Of a DNA stretch of 10,861 nucleotides, positions 1-7,718 are shown one piece after another. Location: assembly GCA_934215455.1 (NCBI GenBank), contig CAKPZX010000048.1, positions 1-10,861 of the forward strand, given 5' to 3'. The position numbers and the translations under genes are program-made. Source of the stretch: an uncultured Streptococcus sp. (lineage in GTDB: Bacteria; Bacillota; Bacilli; Lactobacillales; Streptococcaceae). Numbering within the stretch: position 1 is the first letter of the stretch; each line of letters begins with the position of its first letter. Below the pieces are notes generated by a model. It saw nothing but the letters and a program-made list of their open reading frames with translations. It made no database searches and was not told the origin of the DNA.

Positions 1-1199
1 GGGTAAATGTCGTAGAAGGCTTTCAACTCAGAATTCTTCAAGATTTCTGTATGAAGTGCTGCTACCCCGTTTACGCTGTATCCATAATGGATATCCATAT
101 GGGCCATATGTACGCGATCATTCTCATCGATGATTTGAACAGCTGGATCTTTGTATTCTGCACGAACACGGCGGTCCAATTCTTCAATGATCGGAACCAA
201 GTGAGGAACCACTTCTTGCAAGAACTCAAGTGGCCATTTTTCAAGGGCTTCCGCAAGGATTGTGTGGTTGGTGTATGCTGTCATGCTACGTACGATAGAG
301 ATCGCTTCATCCATTCCAATACCACGTTCTGTCAAAAGACGGATCAATTCAGGGATGACCATTGATGGGTGAGTATCATTGATTTGGACAACAGCATAGT
401 CAGCAAGGTCATGCAAGTTGCTTCCTTTTTCGATAGCTTCGTCGATGATCAATTGTGCACCATTTGATACCATGAAGTATTGTTGGAAGATACGGAGCAA
501 TTCCCCTTGACGGTTACTATCATCTGGGTACAAGAAGAGGGTCAAGTTGCGAGCGATATCTGTCTTGTCAAAGTTAATACCATCTTCAATAATAGATGAA
601 TCAACTGAATCCAAGTCAAACAAGCGCAAACGGTTCTTGGTATCGATCTTGTAACCAGGTACGTCGATATCATAAAGGGTAGAAGTCAATGTAAAGTGTG
701 CGAATGGCACTTGGTAGCTACGGCTTGAACGAACGAGCCAGCTTTGGTCAGTCAACCATGCGTTTGGAATCGTTTCTTGTTGGTTGTTTTTAAGGACTTG
801 TTGGAACAAACCAAAGTGGTAGTTCAAACCAACCCCATCCCCTGTCAAACCAAGGCTTGAGATAGAGTCGATAAAGCAGGCTGCCAAACGTCCCAAACCA
901 CCGTTACCAAGTGATGGTTCTAATTCCACTTCTTCTACTTCGATCAAGTCTTTACCAGCATCTGACAATTCTTTTTTAACATCGTCGTAAAGACCCAAGT
1001 TGATCAAGTTGTTGGACAAGAGTTTACCGATCAAGAACTCAGCTGAGATATAGTAAACTTTTTTCTTACCAGTATTTAATTTCTTTTGCGCGCTTGCTTG
1101 TTTCGTGTAATTTAGCAAGGCAATGTACAATTCTTCATTTGAACATTCAGCAATTGTTTTTTGATGATGATCAATCACATATTTTTGTAATGATTCCAT
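1..1199 (-). CDS. malP: Glycogen/maltodextrin phosphorylase, N-terminal 399 codons (3' end cut by window edge)
   Basis: Cytoplasmic GT35 phosphorylase that removes glucose from the non-reducing end of alpha-1,4 glucans with inorganic phosphate, giving glucose-1-phosphate. Translating the minus strand from the ATG at 1199-1197 gives an open frame to the left edge. It starts [14 protein letters not shown] and contains the family motifs [10 protein letters not shown] (49-58), [19 protein letters not shown] (94-112), QINDTHPS (272-279), [14 protein letters not shown] (310-323) and [14 protein letters not shown] (375-388). The family is usually about 750-800 residues, so roughly half is visible; the PLP-binding lysine lies outside the window. 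AAAGGAG (plus-strand 1209-1215) stands 9 nt before the start and supports it. The gene follows malQ by 44 bp with no terminator between, so the two form one operon. Family assignment is certain. The choice between the names malP and glgP rests on the mal context. Confidence 0.97.
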   Translation of the reverse strand, partial: MESLQKYVIDHHQKTIAECSNEELYIALLNYTKQASAQKKLNTGKKKVYYISAEFLIGKLLSNNLINLGLYDDVKKELSDAGKDLIEVEEVELEPSLGNGGLGRLAACFIDSISSLGLTGDGVGLNYHFGLFQQVLKNNQQETIPNAWLTDQSWLVRSSRSYQVPFAHFTLTSTLYDIDVPGYKIDTKNRLRLFDLDSVDSSIIEDGINFDKTDIARNLTLFLYPDDSNRQGELLRIFQQYFMVSNGAQLIIDEAIEKGSNLHDLADYAVVQINDTHPSMVIPELIRLLTERGIGMDEAISIVRSMTAYTNHTILAEALEKWPLEFLQEVVPHLVPIIEELDRRVRAEYKDPAVQIIDENDRVHMAHMDIHYGYSVNGVAALHTEILKNSELKAFYDIY

Positions 1200-1243
1200 G
1201 TTGGGAGTCTCCTTTGTTTCAACAATTTTAATAGGGGGAAAGA

Positions 1244-2773
1244 TTATTTTTCTGCTTTCTTAACTTCTTTTTTCAAGTCTTTGTTTTCACGACGATAGAT
1301 CGTTGTGAAATCAAGCAATTCTTGCTCGACAGCTGGAGTCAATTGATCCGCTGTCATCCGCCATGACCAGTTACCACCGAGAGTAGATGGGAAGTTCATC
1401 CGAGCTGAACCATCTAACTCAAGCAAGTCTTGCATCGTAGCAATCGCCATGAAGCTGACGGAAGCAAAGACTGTGCGAAGCATAGCATGTGGGACAGATT
1501 CGTACTCTTTCCGGTTGGTATAACGAGCAAGATACTCACGAGTTGGATCGTCGATTTCATTGCGGTACCATCCAAGAACTGTGTTGTTATCATGTGTTCC
1601 AGTGTACATCACAGAGTTGTTTGGTGCCAAGTGAGGGCTATCGATACTTTCATCGTCAGGATTGAAGGCAAATTGAAGAATCTTCATTCCTGGGAAGCCA
1701 GTGCGTTCACGAAGTTCGATGACTTCGTCTGTCATGAAGCCAAGGTCCTCAGCGATGATGTTCAAATCACCGAGTTCTTCCTTCACGGCTGCAAAGAGTT
1801 TGTAGCCAGGACCTTTGACCCATTTACCAGGTGCTGCAGTTTCAGAACCAGCAGGGATTTCCCAGTATGATTCAAAACCACGGAAGTGGTCGATCCGAAC
1901 GATGTCATAAATCTTGAAGCTTTCACGCAAGCGTTCAATCCACCATTGGTAGCCATCTTTGTCCATTGCTTCCCAGTCATAGATTGGGTTCCCCCAAAGT
2001 TGACCAGTTGCTGAGAACTCATCTGGTGGGCATCCTGCGATGCAGGTTGCTTTCCCGTTTTCATCTGTTTTGAAGAGATGAGGATTCGCCCACATGTCGC
2101 TTGAATCTTCTGCTACGTAGATTGGCATGTCACCTACGATCTCGATGTGGTGATCATTGGCATAAGCTTTCAAAGCTAACCATTGTTGGAAGAAGAAGAA
2201 TTGAGTCACACGATGGTAAGTCAATTTATCCGCTAATTCTTCACGGTAGTTAGCCAACGCTTTTGGCTCACGCGCACGAATAGCAGCATCTGGCCACTCT
2301 GTCCATGCTTTCAAATCAAAGTGTTCTTTGATAGCCATGTATTCTGCAAACAGCTCCAACCAAGAAGCATTAGCTTCGCAAAATTCTTGGAATTCTTTTT
2401 GATCACCTGATTTTAAGAAATTCGCAACTGCTTTTTCAAGCAAGGGACGACGTTGTTCGAAAACTTTTGCATAATCCACTTGAGTAGGATCTTGACCAAA
2501 GTCCACTCCTTTAAGGTCTGCTTCTGTCAACAAACCTTGTTCGATCAAAAGATCGAAATCAATAAAATGAGTGTTCCCAGCAAAAGCTGAGAAAGATTGG
2601 TATGGAGAATCTCCATAACTGGTTGTACCAAGCGGCAAGATTTGCCAGTAACGTTGCTTGGTCCGAACGAGGAAATCAACAAAATCATATGCTGATTGAC
2701 CAAATGATCCGATCCCGTATTGTCCAGGAAGGGAAGAAATGTGCATCAAAACACCACTTTGACGTTTTTTCAT
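1244..2773 (-). CDS. malQ: 4-alpha-glucanotransferase (amylomaltase)
   Basis: Cytoplasmic GH77 enzyme that transfers alpha-1,4 glucan segments between maltodextrins, releasing glucose and making longer chains for the phosphorylase. The gene is called malM in pneumococcus. The 509 residues match the usual length of bacterial amylomaltases of this type. Visible motifs are [16 protein letters not shown] (52-67), [18 protein letters not shown] (214-231), RIDHFRG with nucleophile D295, IIAEDLG with acid/base E342, and GTHDNNT with D395. The spacing is nearly that of the Thermus aquaticus enzyme (D293/E340/D395). No signal peptide is present. The start at 2773 is preceded by AGAGGTGG (plus-strand 2780-2787) at 6 nt. 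It is the first gene of the minus-strand operon and is driven by the promoter at 2938-2966. Confidence 0.98.
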   Translation of the reverse strand: MKKRQSGVLMHISSLPGQYGIGSFGQSAYDFVDFLVRTKQRYWQILPLGTTSYGDSPYQSFSAFAGNTHFIDFDLLIEQGLLTEADLKGVDFGQDPTQVDYAKVFEQRRPLLEKAVANFLKSGDQKEFQEFCEANASWLELFAEYMAIKEHFDLKAWTEWPDAAIRAREPKALANYREELADKLTYHRVTQFFFFQQWLALKAYANDHHIEIVGDMPIYVAEDSSDMWANPHLFKTDENGKATCIAGCPPDEFSATGQLWGNPIYDWEAMDKDGYQWWIERLRESFKIYDIVRIDHFRGFESYWEIPAGSETAAPGKWVKGPGYKLFAAVKEELGDLNIIAEDLGFMTDEVIELRERTGFPGMKILQFAFNPDDESIDSPHLAPNNSVMYTGTHDNNTVLGWYRNEIDDPTREYLARYTNRKEYESVPHAMLRTVFASVSFMAIATMQDLLELDGSARMNFPSTLGGNWSWRMTADQLTPAVEQELLDFTTIYRRENKDLKKEVKKAEK

Positions 2774-2931
2774 AGGTTACCACCTCTTTTTATTTCTTTG
2801 AAGCCTGCGATTCGGTGCACGGTATGGGTATCGTTGCAGAGTCGTATCCAGCTCTCAAGCGGCTCTACTCTTTGTTAAAATCGAACAGGCGCAACTCAGT
2901 TTACGCAATTTTTGCGAAAACGTTTGCGTAC
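2774..2931 (-). other. Long 5' leader of the malQ mRNA (about 157 nt)
   Basis: If transcription starts about 7 nt after the -10 box, near position 2931, the malQ mRNA has a leader of about 157 nt. The leader can form nested pairings: GCAAC/GTTGC (2891-2895 with 2833-2837) and AGAGT/ACTCT (2838-2842 with 2867-2871), written in plus-strand sequence. A separate hairpin at its 5' end uses the 7-bp arms TACGCAA/TTGCGTA (2902-2908 and 2924-2930). No poly-U tract, T-box or known riboswitch signature is recognised. Apart from this leader, the operators and the promoters, the rest of the 2774-3221 spacer is AT-rich and shows no gene. Confidence 0.4.
2915..2928. promoter_or_regulatory. LacI-family operator at the malQ promoter (probable MalR site)
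   Basis: The sequence CGAAAACGTTTGCG is a near-palindrome centred on CG at 2921/2922 with one mismatched pair, typical of LacI/MalR/CcpA half-sites. It lies about 3-16 nt downstream of the predicted malQ transcription start, where a bound repressor would block initiation or promoter escape. Read on the minus strand, its 14-nt core GCAAACGTTTTCGC (2927-2914) is identical to the plus-strand core at 3117-3130 at the malX promoter. Assignment to MalR is inferred from the adjacent malR gene and the known pneumococcal arrangement. Confidence 0.75.
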
Positions 2932-2937
2932 CATGTC

Positions 2938-2966
2938 ATTATAAACTTTTTCCATATTTTCTGCAA
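2938..2966 (-). promoter_or_regulatory. Sigma-A promoter of malQ-malP
   Basis: On the minus strand, TTGCAG (plus positions 2966-2961) is followed by exactly 17 nt and a perfect TATAAT (2943-2938). The stretch upstream of the -35 box (2967-3000) is made of short A and T tracts, resembling an UP element. It points toward malQ. An operator lies just downstream of the expected start. Confidence 0.88.
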
Positions 2967-3114
2967 GGGGTTTCTTAAAAAACTTTTTAACTTTTTTCAG
3001 AATGTCCTCACCCCCTAGTGTATTCTTTCCTTTGCCTAATGTCAACAAATTTAATGTATTTTATAGAAGAAAGTTTAGAATTAAAATATTTTTAAAAAAT
3101 TTTCTCAAAATCAC

Positions 3115-3143
3115 TTGCAAACGTTTTCGCCTTGTGATATACT
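3115..3143 (+). promoter_or_regulatory. Sigma-A promoter of malXCD
   Basis: TTGCAA (-35, 3115-3120), a 17-nt spacer and TATACT (-10, 3138-3143), with an extended -10 TG at 3135-3136. An A/T-tract-rich segment (3061-3110) lies upstream. The expected start is near 3150, giving a leader of about 72 nt before malX. An operator overlaps the -35 box and spacer, and another covers the start site. Confidence 0.87.
3117..3130. promoter_or_regulatory. Operator overlapping the malX -35 box (probable MalR site, also cre-like)
   Basis: GCAAACGTTTTCGC, centred on CG at 3122/3123, lies inside the promoter so that bound repressor would exclude RNA polymerase. Taken from 3115 to 3129 it matches the CcpA cre consensus WTGNAANCGNWNNCW at 14 of 15 positions (the last W is G). 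It may therefore serve catabolite repression as well as or instead of MalR. The sequence alone does not separate the two. Confidence 0.75.
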
Positions 3144-3148
3144 TAAGT

Positions 3149-3176
3149 CGTTTTAGGAAAACGTTTGTCTAAAACG
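3149..3176. promoter_or_regulatory. 28-bp near-perfect palindromic operator over the malX transcription start
   Basis: Centred on CG at 3162/3163 with the usual AAACGTTT core, and extended outward by the arms CGTTTTAG (3149-3156) and CTAAAACG (3169-3176). Twelve of 14 base pairs are symmetric; only 3157/3168 and 3158/3167 do not match. Its centre is 40 bp from that of the -35 operator, close to four helical turns. In the transcript the same arms would form a hairpin at the extreme 5' end. Confidence 0.72.
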
Positions 3177-3221
3177 GTTTCTAATTATTATCTTTTTTTT
3201 ATTCTTTAGGAGGAATAAATC

Positions 3222-4478
3222 ATGAAACGTACAATTTTACGTAGTGCTGCTGTACTTGGTACAGTTGGTTTTGCTGGCTTCTTACTTGCTGCTTGTAGCA
3301 ATAGCTCATCAGGTTCTTCTGAGGCAAGTAAAGAAATCAACGTCTATGTAGACAAAGGCTACAAATCTTATATTGAAGAAGCTGCAAAAGCTTTTGAAAA
3401 AGAAAATGGCGTAAAAGTTAAAATCAAAACTGGTGATGCCCTTGGTGGATTGGATAACCTTTCTCTTGATAACCAATCTAAAAAAGCTCCAGACGTTATG
3501 ATGGCACCATACGACCGTGTAGGTGGTCTTGGTAACGATGGTCAATTGGCTGAAGTGACTTTGAACAAAGATAGCCACACAGACAAAACAACTGAAGCTC
3601 TTGTCACAAACGGTGGTAAAGTCTACGGTGCACCTGCTGTCATCGAAACTTTGGTTCTCTACTATAACAAAGACCTTGTAAGCGAAGCTCCAAAAACATT
3701 TGGTGACCTTGACAATCTTGCAAAAGATAGCAAATACGACTTTGCTAGCGAACCTGGTAAAACAACTGCCTTCTTAGCTGACTGGACAAACTTCTACTAT
3801 GCTTACGGTTTGCTTTCAGGTAATGGTGGTTATGTATTTGGTAAAGATGGTACAGATCCTAAAGATATTGGATTGAACAACCAAGGTTCTATCGACGGTA
3901 TCGAATATGCGAAAACTTGGTATGCTAAATGGCCAAAAGGTTTGCAAGATACTAAAGGTGCTGCTAACTTCATCCAAACACAATTCCAAGAAGGTAAAAC
4001 AGCTGCTATCATCGATGGTCCTTGGAAAGCTGCTTCATTGAAAGAAGCTAAAGTAAACTATGGTGTCGCAACTATTCCAACTCTTCCAAACGGAAAACAA
4101 TATTCTGCCTTTGGTGGTGGTAAAGCTTGGGTTATCCCTGCAGGTGCGAAAAACCTTGATGGCGCTCAAAAATTCATTGACTTCTTGACAAGCACTGACC
4201 AACAAAAAGCTTTGTTTGACAAGACAAATGAAGTTCCTGCCAACACAGAAGCTCGTAAATATGCGGTTGGTAAAAACGATGAATTGACAACTGCCGTTGT
4301 TGATCAGTTCAAGAACGCTCAACCGATGCCAAACATCTCTGAAATGAGTGCTGTTTGGGATCCAGCTGCTACTATGCTTTTCGATGCTGTAAGTGGTAAA
4401 AAATCTGCAAAAGCTGCTGCTGACGATGCAGTGAAATTGATTAAAGAAACCATCGAACAAAAATTCGGTAGCAAATAA
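3222..4478 (+). CDS. malX: Maltodextrin-binding lipoprotein of the ABC importer
   Basis: Extracellular substrate-binding lipoprotein (SBP family 1, MalE-like) that delivers maltotriose and longer maltodextrins to MalC/MalD. The signal peptide has basic residues at 2-7, a hydrophobic core, and the lipobox LAAC with the lipidated cysteine at position 25. A Ser-rich flexible linker (26-36) follows. Family signatures are YGAPAVIETLVLYYNKDL (135-152), an aromatic-rich patch WTNFYYAYGLLSG (188-200), AAIIDGPWKA (261-270) and FGGGKAWVIPAG (297-308). The 418 residues are normal for the family. AGGAGG (3208-3213) sits 8 nt before the ATG. Codon choice looks strongly biased to GGT, GCT and AAA-type codons, as expected for an abundant protein. 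It is the first gene of the rightward operon, under the promoter at 3115-3143. Confidence 0.97.
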   Translation: MKRTILRSAAVLGTVGFAGFLLAACSNSSSGSSEASKEINVYVDKGYKSYIEEAAKAFEKENGVKVKIKTGDALGGLDNLSLDNQSKKAPDVMMAPYDRVGGLGNDGQLAEVTLNKDSHTDKTTEALVTNGGKVYGAPAVIETLVLYYNKDLVSEAPKTFGDLDNLAKDSKYDFASEPGKTTAFLADWTNFYYAYGLLSGNGGYVFGKDGTDPKDIGLNNQGSIDGIEYAKTWYAKWPKGLQDTKGAANFIQTQFQEGKTAAIIDGPWKAASLKEAKVNYGVATIPTLPNGKQYSAFGGGKAWVIPAGAKNLDGAQKFIDFLTSTDQQKALFDKTNEVPANTEARKYAVGKNDELTTAVVDQFKNAQPMPNISEMSAVWDPAATMLFDAVSGKKSAKAAADDAVKLIKETIEQKFGSK

Positions 4479-4498
4479 GACAGTTTTTTAGGTTTGAG

Positions 4499-4530
4499 TA
4501 AGAGGTTGGCGACAAGGTCCCAACCTCTTA
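4499..4530 (+). terminator. malX-malC intercistronic hairpin (partial terminator or mRNA-stabilising stem)
   Basis: A perfect 11-bp stem (4499-4509 with 4520-4530) and a 10-nt loop lie 20 bp after the malX stop. The following TGTTCAATT is a poor poly-U tract, so termination is probably incomplete. Such a stem would leave malX mRNA more abundant than malCD mRNA, which suits a binding protein needed in excess. Its sequence resembles a decayed copy of the streptococcal GAGGYTGGGACAAAAGTCC hairpin seen intact at 10786-10813. Confidence 0.65.
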
Positions 4531-4611
4531 TGTTCAATTATCAACCTTCTACTAGATCACTGTCAAACTTGTCTTCTTGCTCTCTGGCAAGGACATTATA
4601 AGGAGATTTGA

Positions 4612-5907
4612 ATGACTACAGAACAAAACCCTAAAAAGGCTATGTGGCTCTCTTTGATCCCGGGTCTTGGGCAAATTTATAACAAACAAAAAGCTAAAGG
4701 CTATATTTTTCTTGCAGTGACTGCTCTCTTTCTCGTTTACTTCATTGGAATTGGAGCTGGAGAATTAGCGAAATTGGTCACACTTGGAACCGTTCGTGGA
4801 CAAGATAATTCCCTCTTTATCTTGATTCGTGGGGCCTTCCACTTGATCATCACTGTTGTTTACTTCCTATTTTATGCCTTAAATATTAAGGATGCTGGAA
4901 CAGTTGCTAAACGCATCAACAACGGGATTGCCGTTCCAAAAACCTTGAAAGATATGGTTCATGCGATCTATGAAAATGGATTCCCTTATCTTTTGATTAT
5001 CCCTTCTTATATCGCTATGACCTTTGCGATTATCTTCCCAGTTTTGGTTACTTTGATGATCGCCTTTACCAACTATGACTTCAAACATACCGCACCAACA
5101 ACCTTGTTGGATTGGATCGGGTTCCAAAACTTCACTAACATGTGGACCTTGAGTACCTTCCGTTCAGCCTTTACATCTGTTCTTGGCTGGACCTTGATTT
5201 GGGCTCTCGCAGCATCGACTCTTCAAATCGTACTCGGTATTTTGACAGCCATTGTGGCAAACCAACCATTCGTAAAAGGAAAACGAATCTTTGGGGTTAT
5301 CTTCTTGCTTCCTTGGGCTGTTCCAGCATTCATCACGATCCTTACATTCTCAAATATGTTTAACGATAGTGTCGGTGCCATCAACGCCCAAGTTATCCCA
5401 TTGTTTGCCAAGATCTTCCCATTCTTAGATGGTGTCTTGGTTCCTTGGAAGACAGATCCTACTTGGACAAAAATTGCTTTGATTATGATGCAAGGTTGGC
5501 TCGGTTTCCCTTATATCTATGTCTTGACTTTAGGGATTCTTCAATCAATTCCAAACGATCTTTACGAAGCTGCTTATATTGACGGTGCCAACGGTTGGCA
5601 AAAATTCCGCAACATTACTTTCCCAATGATCCTTGCGGTTGCAGCACCAACCTTGATCAGTCAATACACCTTCAACTTCAACAACTTCTCCATCATTTAC
5701 TTGTTTAACGATGGGGGACCTGGTTCTGTCGGAGGAAATGCTGGTTCTACAGATATCTTGATTTCTTGGATCTATAAGTTGACAACTAATACATCTCCTC
5801 AATATTCAATGGCCGCAGCGGTAACCTTGATTATCTCTGTGATCGTGATCTCAATCTCAATGATTGCCTTCAAGAAACTACATGCATTTGATATGGAGGA
5901 TGTATAA
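4612..5907 (+). CDS. malC: Maltodextrin ABC transporter permease, MalF-type
   Basis: Integral membrane subunit that, with MalD, forms the channel for maltodextrins bound by MalX. The 431 residues contain about eight hydrophobic segments (near 10-26, 31-50, 69-90, 124-152, 188-216, 226-250, 288-312 and 398-420) and the cytoplasmic EAA loop [20 protein letters not shown] (319-338), which contacts the ATPase. The MalF family feature [24 protein letters not shown] (366-389) is present. The first 30 residues carry [17 protein letters not shown], a motif like that of small TM2/DUF5683-type membrane proteins, added in front of the core permease fold. AAGGAG (4600-4605) lies 6 nt before the ATG. The gene follows malX by 133 bp, including a hairpin, and ends 1 bp before malD. 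Confidence 0.96.
   Translation: MTTEQNPKKAMWLSLIPGLGQIYNKQKAKGYIFLAVTALFLVYFIGIGAGELAKLVTLGTVRGQDNSLFILIRGAFHLIITVVYFLFYALNIKDAGTVAKRINNGIAVPKTLKDMVHAIYENGFPYLLIIPSYIAMTFAIIFPVLVTLMIAFTNYDFKHTAPTTLLDWIGFQNFTNMWTLSTFRSAFTSVLGWTLIWALAASTLQIVLGILTAIVANQPFVKGKRIFGVIFLLPWAVPAFITILTFSNMFNDSVGAINAQVIPLFAKIFPFLDGVLVPWKTDPTWTKIALIMMQGWLGFPYIYVLTLGILQSIPNDLYEAAYIDGANGWQKFRNITFPMILAVAAPTLISQYTFNFNNFSIIYLFNDGGPGSVGGNAGSTDILISWIYKLTTNTSPQYSMAAAVTLIISVIVISISMIAFKKLHAFDMEDV
5895..5900 (+). promoter_or_regulatory. malD ribosome binding site inside malC, fixing the malD start at 5909
   Basis: GGAGGA lies within the last codons of malC, 8 nt before the ATG at 5909. An in-frame ATG at 5864 would add 15 residues ([15 protein letters not shown]) but would overlap malC by 44 nt and break the usual MalG-type N-terminus. 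The start at 5909 is therefore preferred. The 1-bp gap suggests translational coupling between the permeases. Confidence 0.85.
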
Positions 5908-5908
5908 A

Positions 5909-6751
5909 ATGAAAAATTCAGTTCAATTTAAACGCCGCCTCAATCATTTCTTGACTTACCTGTACATGGTGGTTCTTTCAATCATCATTATCTACCCACT
6001 GTTGATTACGATCTTATCAGCCTTCAAGTCAGGGAACGTCAGTGCCTTTACACTTGATTTTAGTGGCAATCTTAGTTTTGATAACTTCTCAAAACTTTTC
6101 TCTGAAACTCCTTATGGCACTTGGTATATGAATACCTTGATCATCGCGATTATTACGATGGTGGTACAAACCAGCATCGTCACCTTCGCAGGTTATGCCT
6201 ATAGTCGTTACAACTTCTTAGCGCGTAAGCAAAGTTTGGTCTTCTTCTTGATCATCCAAATGGTCCCAACTATGGCAGCCCTCACAGCCTTCTTCGTTAT
6301 GGCTTTGATGCTGAATGCCTTGAACCAACCTTGGTTCTTGATCTTCCTTTATGTTGGTGGTGGTATTCCAATGAATGCTTGGTTGATGAAGGGTTACTTC
6401 GATACCGTTCCAATCTCACTTGATGAGTCTGCTAAATTGGATGGTGCAGGACACTTCCGTCGCTTCTGGCAAATTGTCCTTCCACTGGTTCGTCCAATGA
6501 TTGCTGTTCAAGCACTTTGGGCTTTCATGGGACCTTTCGGAGACTATATCTTGTCTAAATTCTTGCTTCGTGATGAAGTGAACTATACTGTAGCCGTTGG
6601 TCTTCAAACCTTTATCAGTGACCAAAAAGATCAAAAGATCGCCTTCTTTGCAGCCGGTGCCATTTTGATCGCTGTTCCAATCTGTATTCTATTCTTCTTC
6701 CTACAAAAGAACTTTGTTTCAGGCTTGACAGCTGGTGGGGATAAAGGATAA
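5909..6751 (+). CDS. malD: Maltodextrin ABC transporter permease, MalG-type
   Basis: Second permease subunit of the maltodextrin importer, partner of MalC. From the ATG at 5909 it is 280 residues, the normal MalG length, with six hydrophobic segments (near 15-37, 76-98, 108-132, 141-160, 190-209 and 246-266). The EAA loop [20 protein letters not shown] (172-191) contacts the ATPase. [20 protein letters not shown] (156-175) is typical of MalG. The C-terminus [12 protein letters not shown] is also family-like. It is the last transporter gene, and no ATP-binding subunit follows, so the ATPase must be encoded elsewhere. Confidence 0.96.
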   Translation: MKNSVQFKRRLNHFLTYLYMVVLSIIIIYPLLITILSAFKSGNVSAFTLDFSGNLSFDNFSKLFSETPYGTWYMNTLIIAIITMVVQTSIVTFAGYAYSRYNFLARKQSLVFFLIIQMVPTMAALTAFFVMALMLNALNQPWFLIFLYVGGGIPMNAWLMKGYFDTVPISLDESAKLDGAGHFRRFWQIVLPLVRPMIAVQALWAFMGPFGDYILSKFLLRDEVNYTVAVGLQTFISDQKDQKIAFFAAGAILIAVPICILFFFLQKNFVSGLTAGGDKG

Positions 6752-6789
6752 AATAGAACCTTATTTCAAACACATTTTATTTTTAAGTT

Positions 6790-6821
6790 AAGGGTAGTAT
6801 GGTGGATGCTTTACTACCCTT
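6790..6821 (+). terminator. malD-malA intercistronic hairpin without a U tract
   Basis: A perfect 10-bp stem, AAGGGTAGTA (6790-6799) with TACTACCCTT (6812-6821), and a 12-nt loop lie 38 bp after malD. The following CGTTAAGAATA is not a poly-U run, so this is more likely an mRNA end-protecting or processing stem, or an inefficient terminator, than a full stop. Further on, two overlapping and mutually exclusive small stems can form (6841-6847 with 6852-6858, or 6844-6849 with 6860-6865) just before the malA ribosome binding site. No convincing promoter is seen in this 143-bp gap. Confidence 0.5.
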
Positions 6822-6894
6822 CGTTAAGAATAAAATCAATCAAAGAGATTCCTCTTTGCATCTCTGATTCTCTTATGTTTAGAAAGGTCATCTA

Positions 6895-7707
6895 ATGCCC
6901 TATCCTTTTAATTATTTTGCAAGTATCTTCAATTTCCGCTCTTCTTTTGCAAACCGCAAAAAGCTGAGTTGGTTCCAAATGATTTTTACTTCTTTCTTTC
7001 TGATTTCTGTCACACTATTACCAGTGGCTCTTCAAAATGCTCAACTCAAAACCTATCCCTTAACAACCTTTGTCAGCGATGTGTTTGATCCTTTATCAAA
7101 TGACGTCATGAAAGATATCCAAGAACACGTTGTGATCAAAGACCAAGAGCTCACCTATACAGGAACTAACCCTGTACACAAGACTTCAAAAGGGCAGGTT
7201 GTCTTAGGCCAAGAAGCAAAGGCGAGCGAGAGCAAGGAGTTAACCCTCCATTTTGATCGCAAACAGTTGATCATTTCAAAAGAAAATAAAGAACTCGCTA
7301 CCGTCTCATACCAGGCTATCAATCAAGAGAGTCTCCGGGATAAAAAAAGCTTCACTCAAGCTATCTCTAGCGATTGGTTCCGTGAAAACCGACTCCCTGT
7401 CAGTCTCTTCCTCGTGATTTTCTCTGGCTTCTTATCGACAGTCAATTATTTGATTCTCATCGTAGGGGCATCTTTCTTCCTCTACTTGACACGAAAATCT
7501 CGACTCTTTTCACTACAAACTTTCAAGGAATGTTTCAATTGTATTCTGAATTGCTTGGGACTCCCTATTTTACTAAGTGTCCTCATCAGTTTACTATTCC
7601 ATCAAGTATTTACTACGACGATCATGATCCAAAATGTCTTATTTGTACTCTATCTTGCTATGGTATTTTATAAGACCCACTTCCGTGATCCAGACTATCA
7701 CCGCTAG
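6895..7707 (+). CDS. malA: MalA, DUF1189-like membrane protein of unknown function
   Basis: Matches the pneumococcal protein called MalA by its position between malD and malR and by general character; I assign it to the DUF1189 family from memory of its layout. The 270 residues show one membrane segment near 24-46, then about 120 mostly polar residues (47-167, probably outside the membrane) with charged, beta-like stretches. Three more hydrophobic segments follow (about 168-197, 213-235 and 240-259), with a short basic tail. There is no cleavable signal, lipobox or recognisable catalytic motif. The start is supported by GAAAGG (6882-6887) 7 nt upstream, weaker than its neighbours. The malR ribosome binding site AGGAGG (7706-7711) overlaps its stop codon, so the two are probably translationally coupled. 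A role in maltodextrin uptake or envelope sensing would be a guess. Confidence 0.85.
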   Translation: MPYPFNYFASIFNFRSSFANRKKLSWFQMIFTSFFLISVTLLPVALQNAQLKTYPLTTFVSDVFDPLSNDVMKDIQEHVVIKDQELTYTGTNPVHKTSKGQVVLGQEAKASESKELTLHFDRKQLIISKENKELATVSYQAINQESLRDKKSFTQAISSDWFRENRLPVSLFLVIFSGFLSTVNYLILIVGASFFLYLTRKSRLFSLQTFKECFNCILNCLGLPILLSVLISLLFHQVFTTTIMIQNVLFVLYLAMVFYKTHFRDPDYHR

Positions 7708-7718
7708 GAGGTTTTCTC

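Noticed and set aside
51..365. Open frame of 104 codons on the plus strand
   Set aside because: It lies antisense to malP, whose minus-strand frame is continuous across this stretch and carries clear phosphorylase motifs; the plus-strand product has no recognisable features.
1430..1870. Open frame of 146 codons on the plus strand
   Set aside because: It is antisense to the catalytic half of malQ, has no good ribosome binding site, and its composition (Cys, His, Phe, Val rich) is typical of a shadow frame.
2815..3018. Open frame of 67 codons in the divergent control region
   Set aside because: It crosses the malQ operator, promoter and leader, lacks a ribosome binding site, and becomes low-complexity Phe/Leu/Asn because the DNA there is A/T tracts.
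4035..4460. Open frame of 141 codons on the minus strand inside malX
   Set aside because: It is antisense to a certain gene with strong codon bias; its Phe/Cys/Ser-rich product shows no domain.
4569..4600. Possible promoter before malC (TTGTCT with a CATTAT or ATTATA box)
   Set aside because: The spacing is 19-20 nt and both boxes are weak, and a start there would fall in the malC ribosome binding site; read-through past the malX hairpin is simpler.
5864..5908. Upstream in-frame start for malD adding 15 residues
   Set aside because: It lies within malC, has no ribosome binding site at proper distance, and the ATG at 5909 has GGAGGA at 8 nt and gives a normal MalG-type length.
6855..6882. 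Possible promoter before malA (TTTGCA or TTGCAT with TTTAGA)
   Set aside because: The -10 box is poor, and transcription would begin in or after the malA ribosome binding site.
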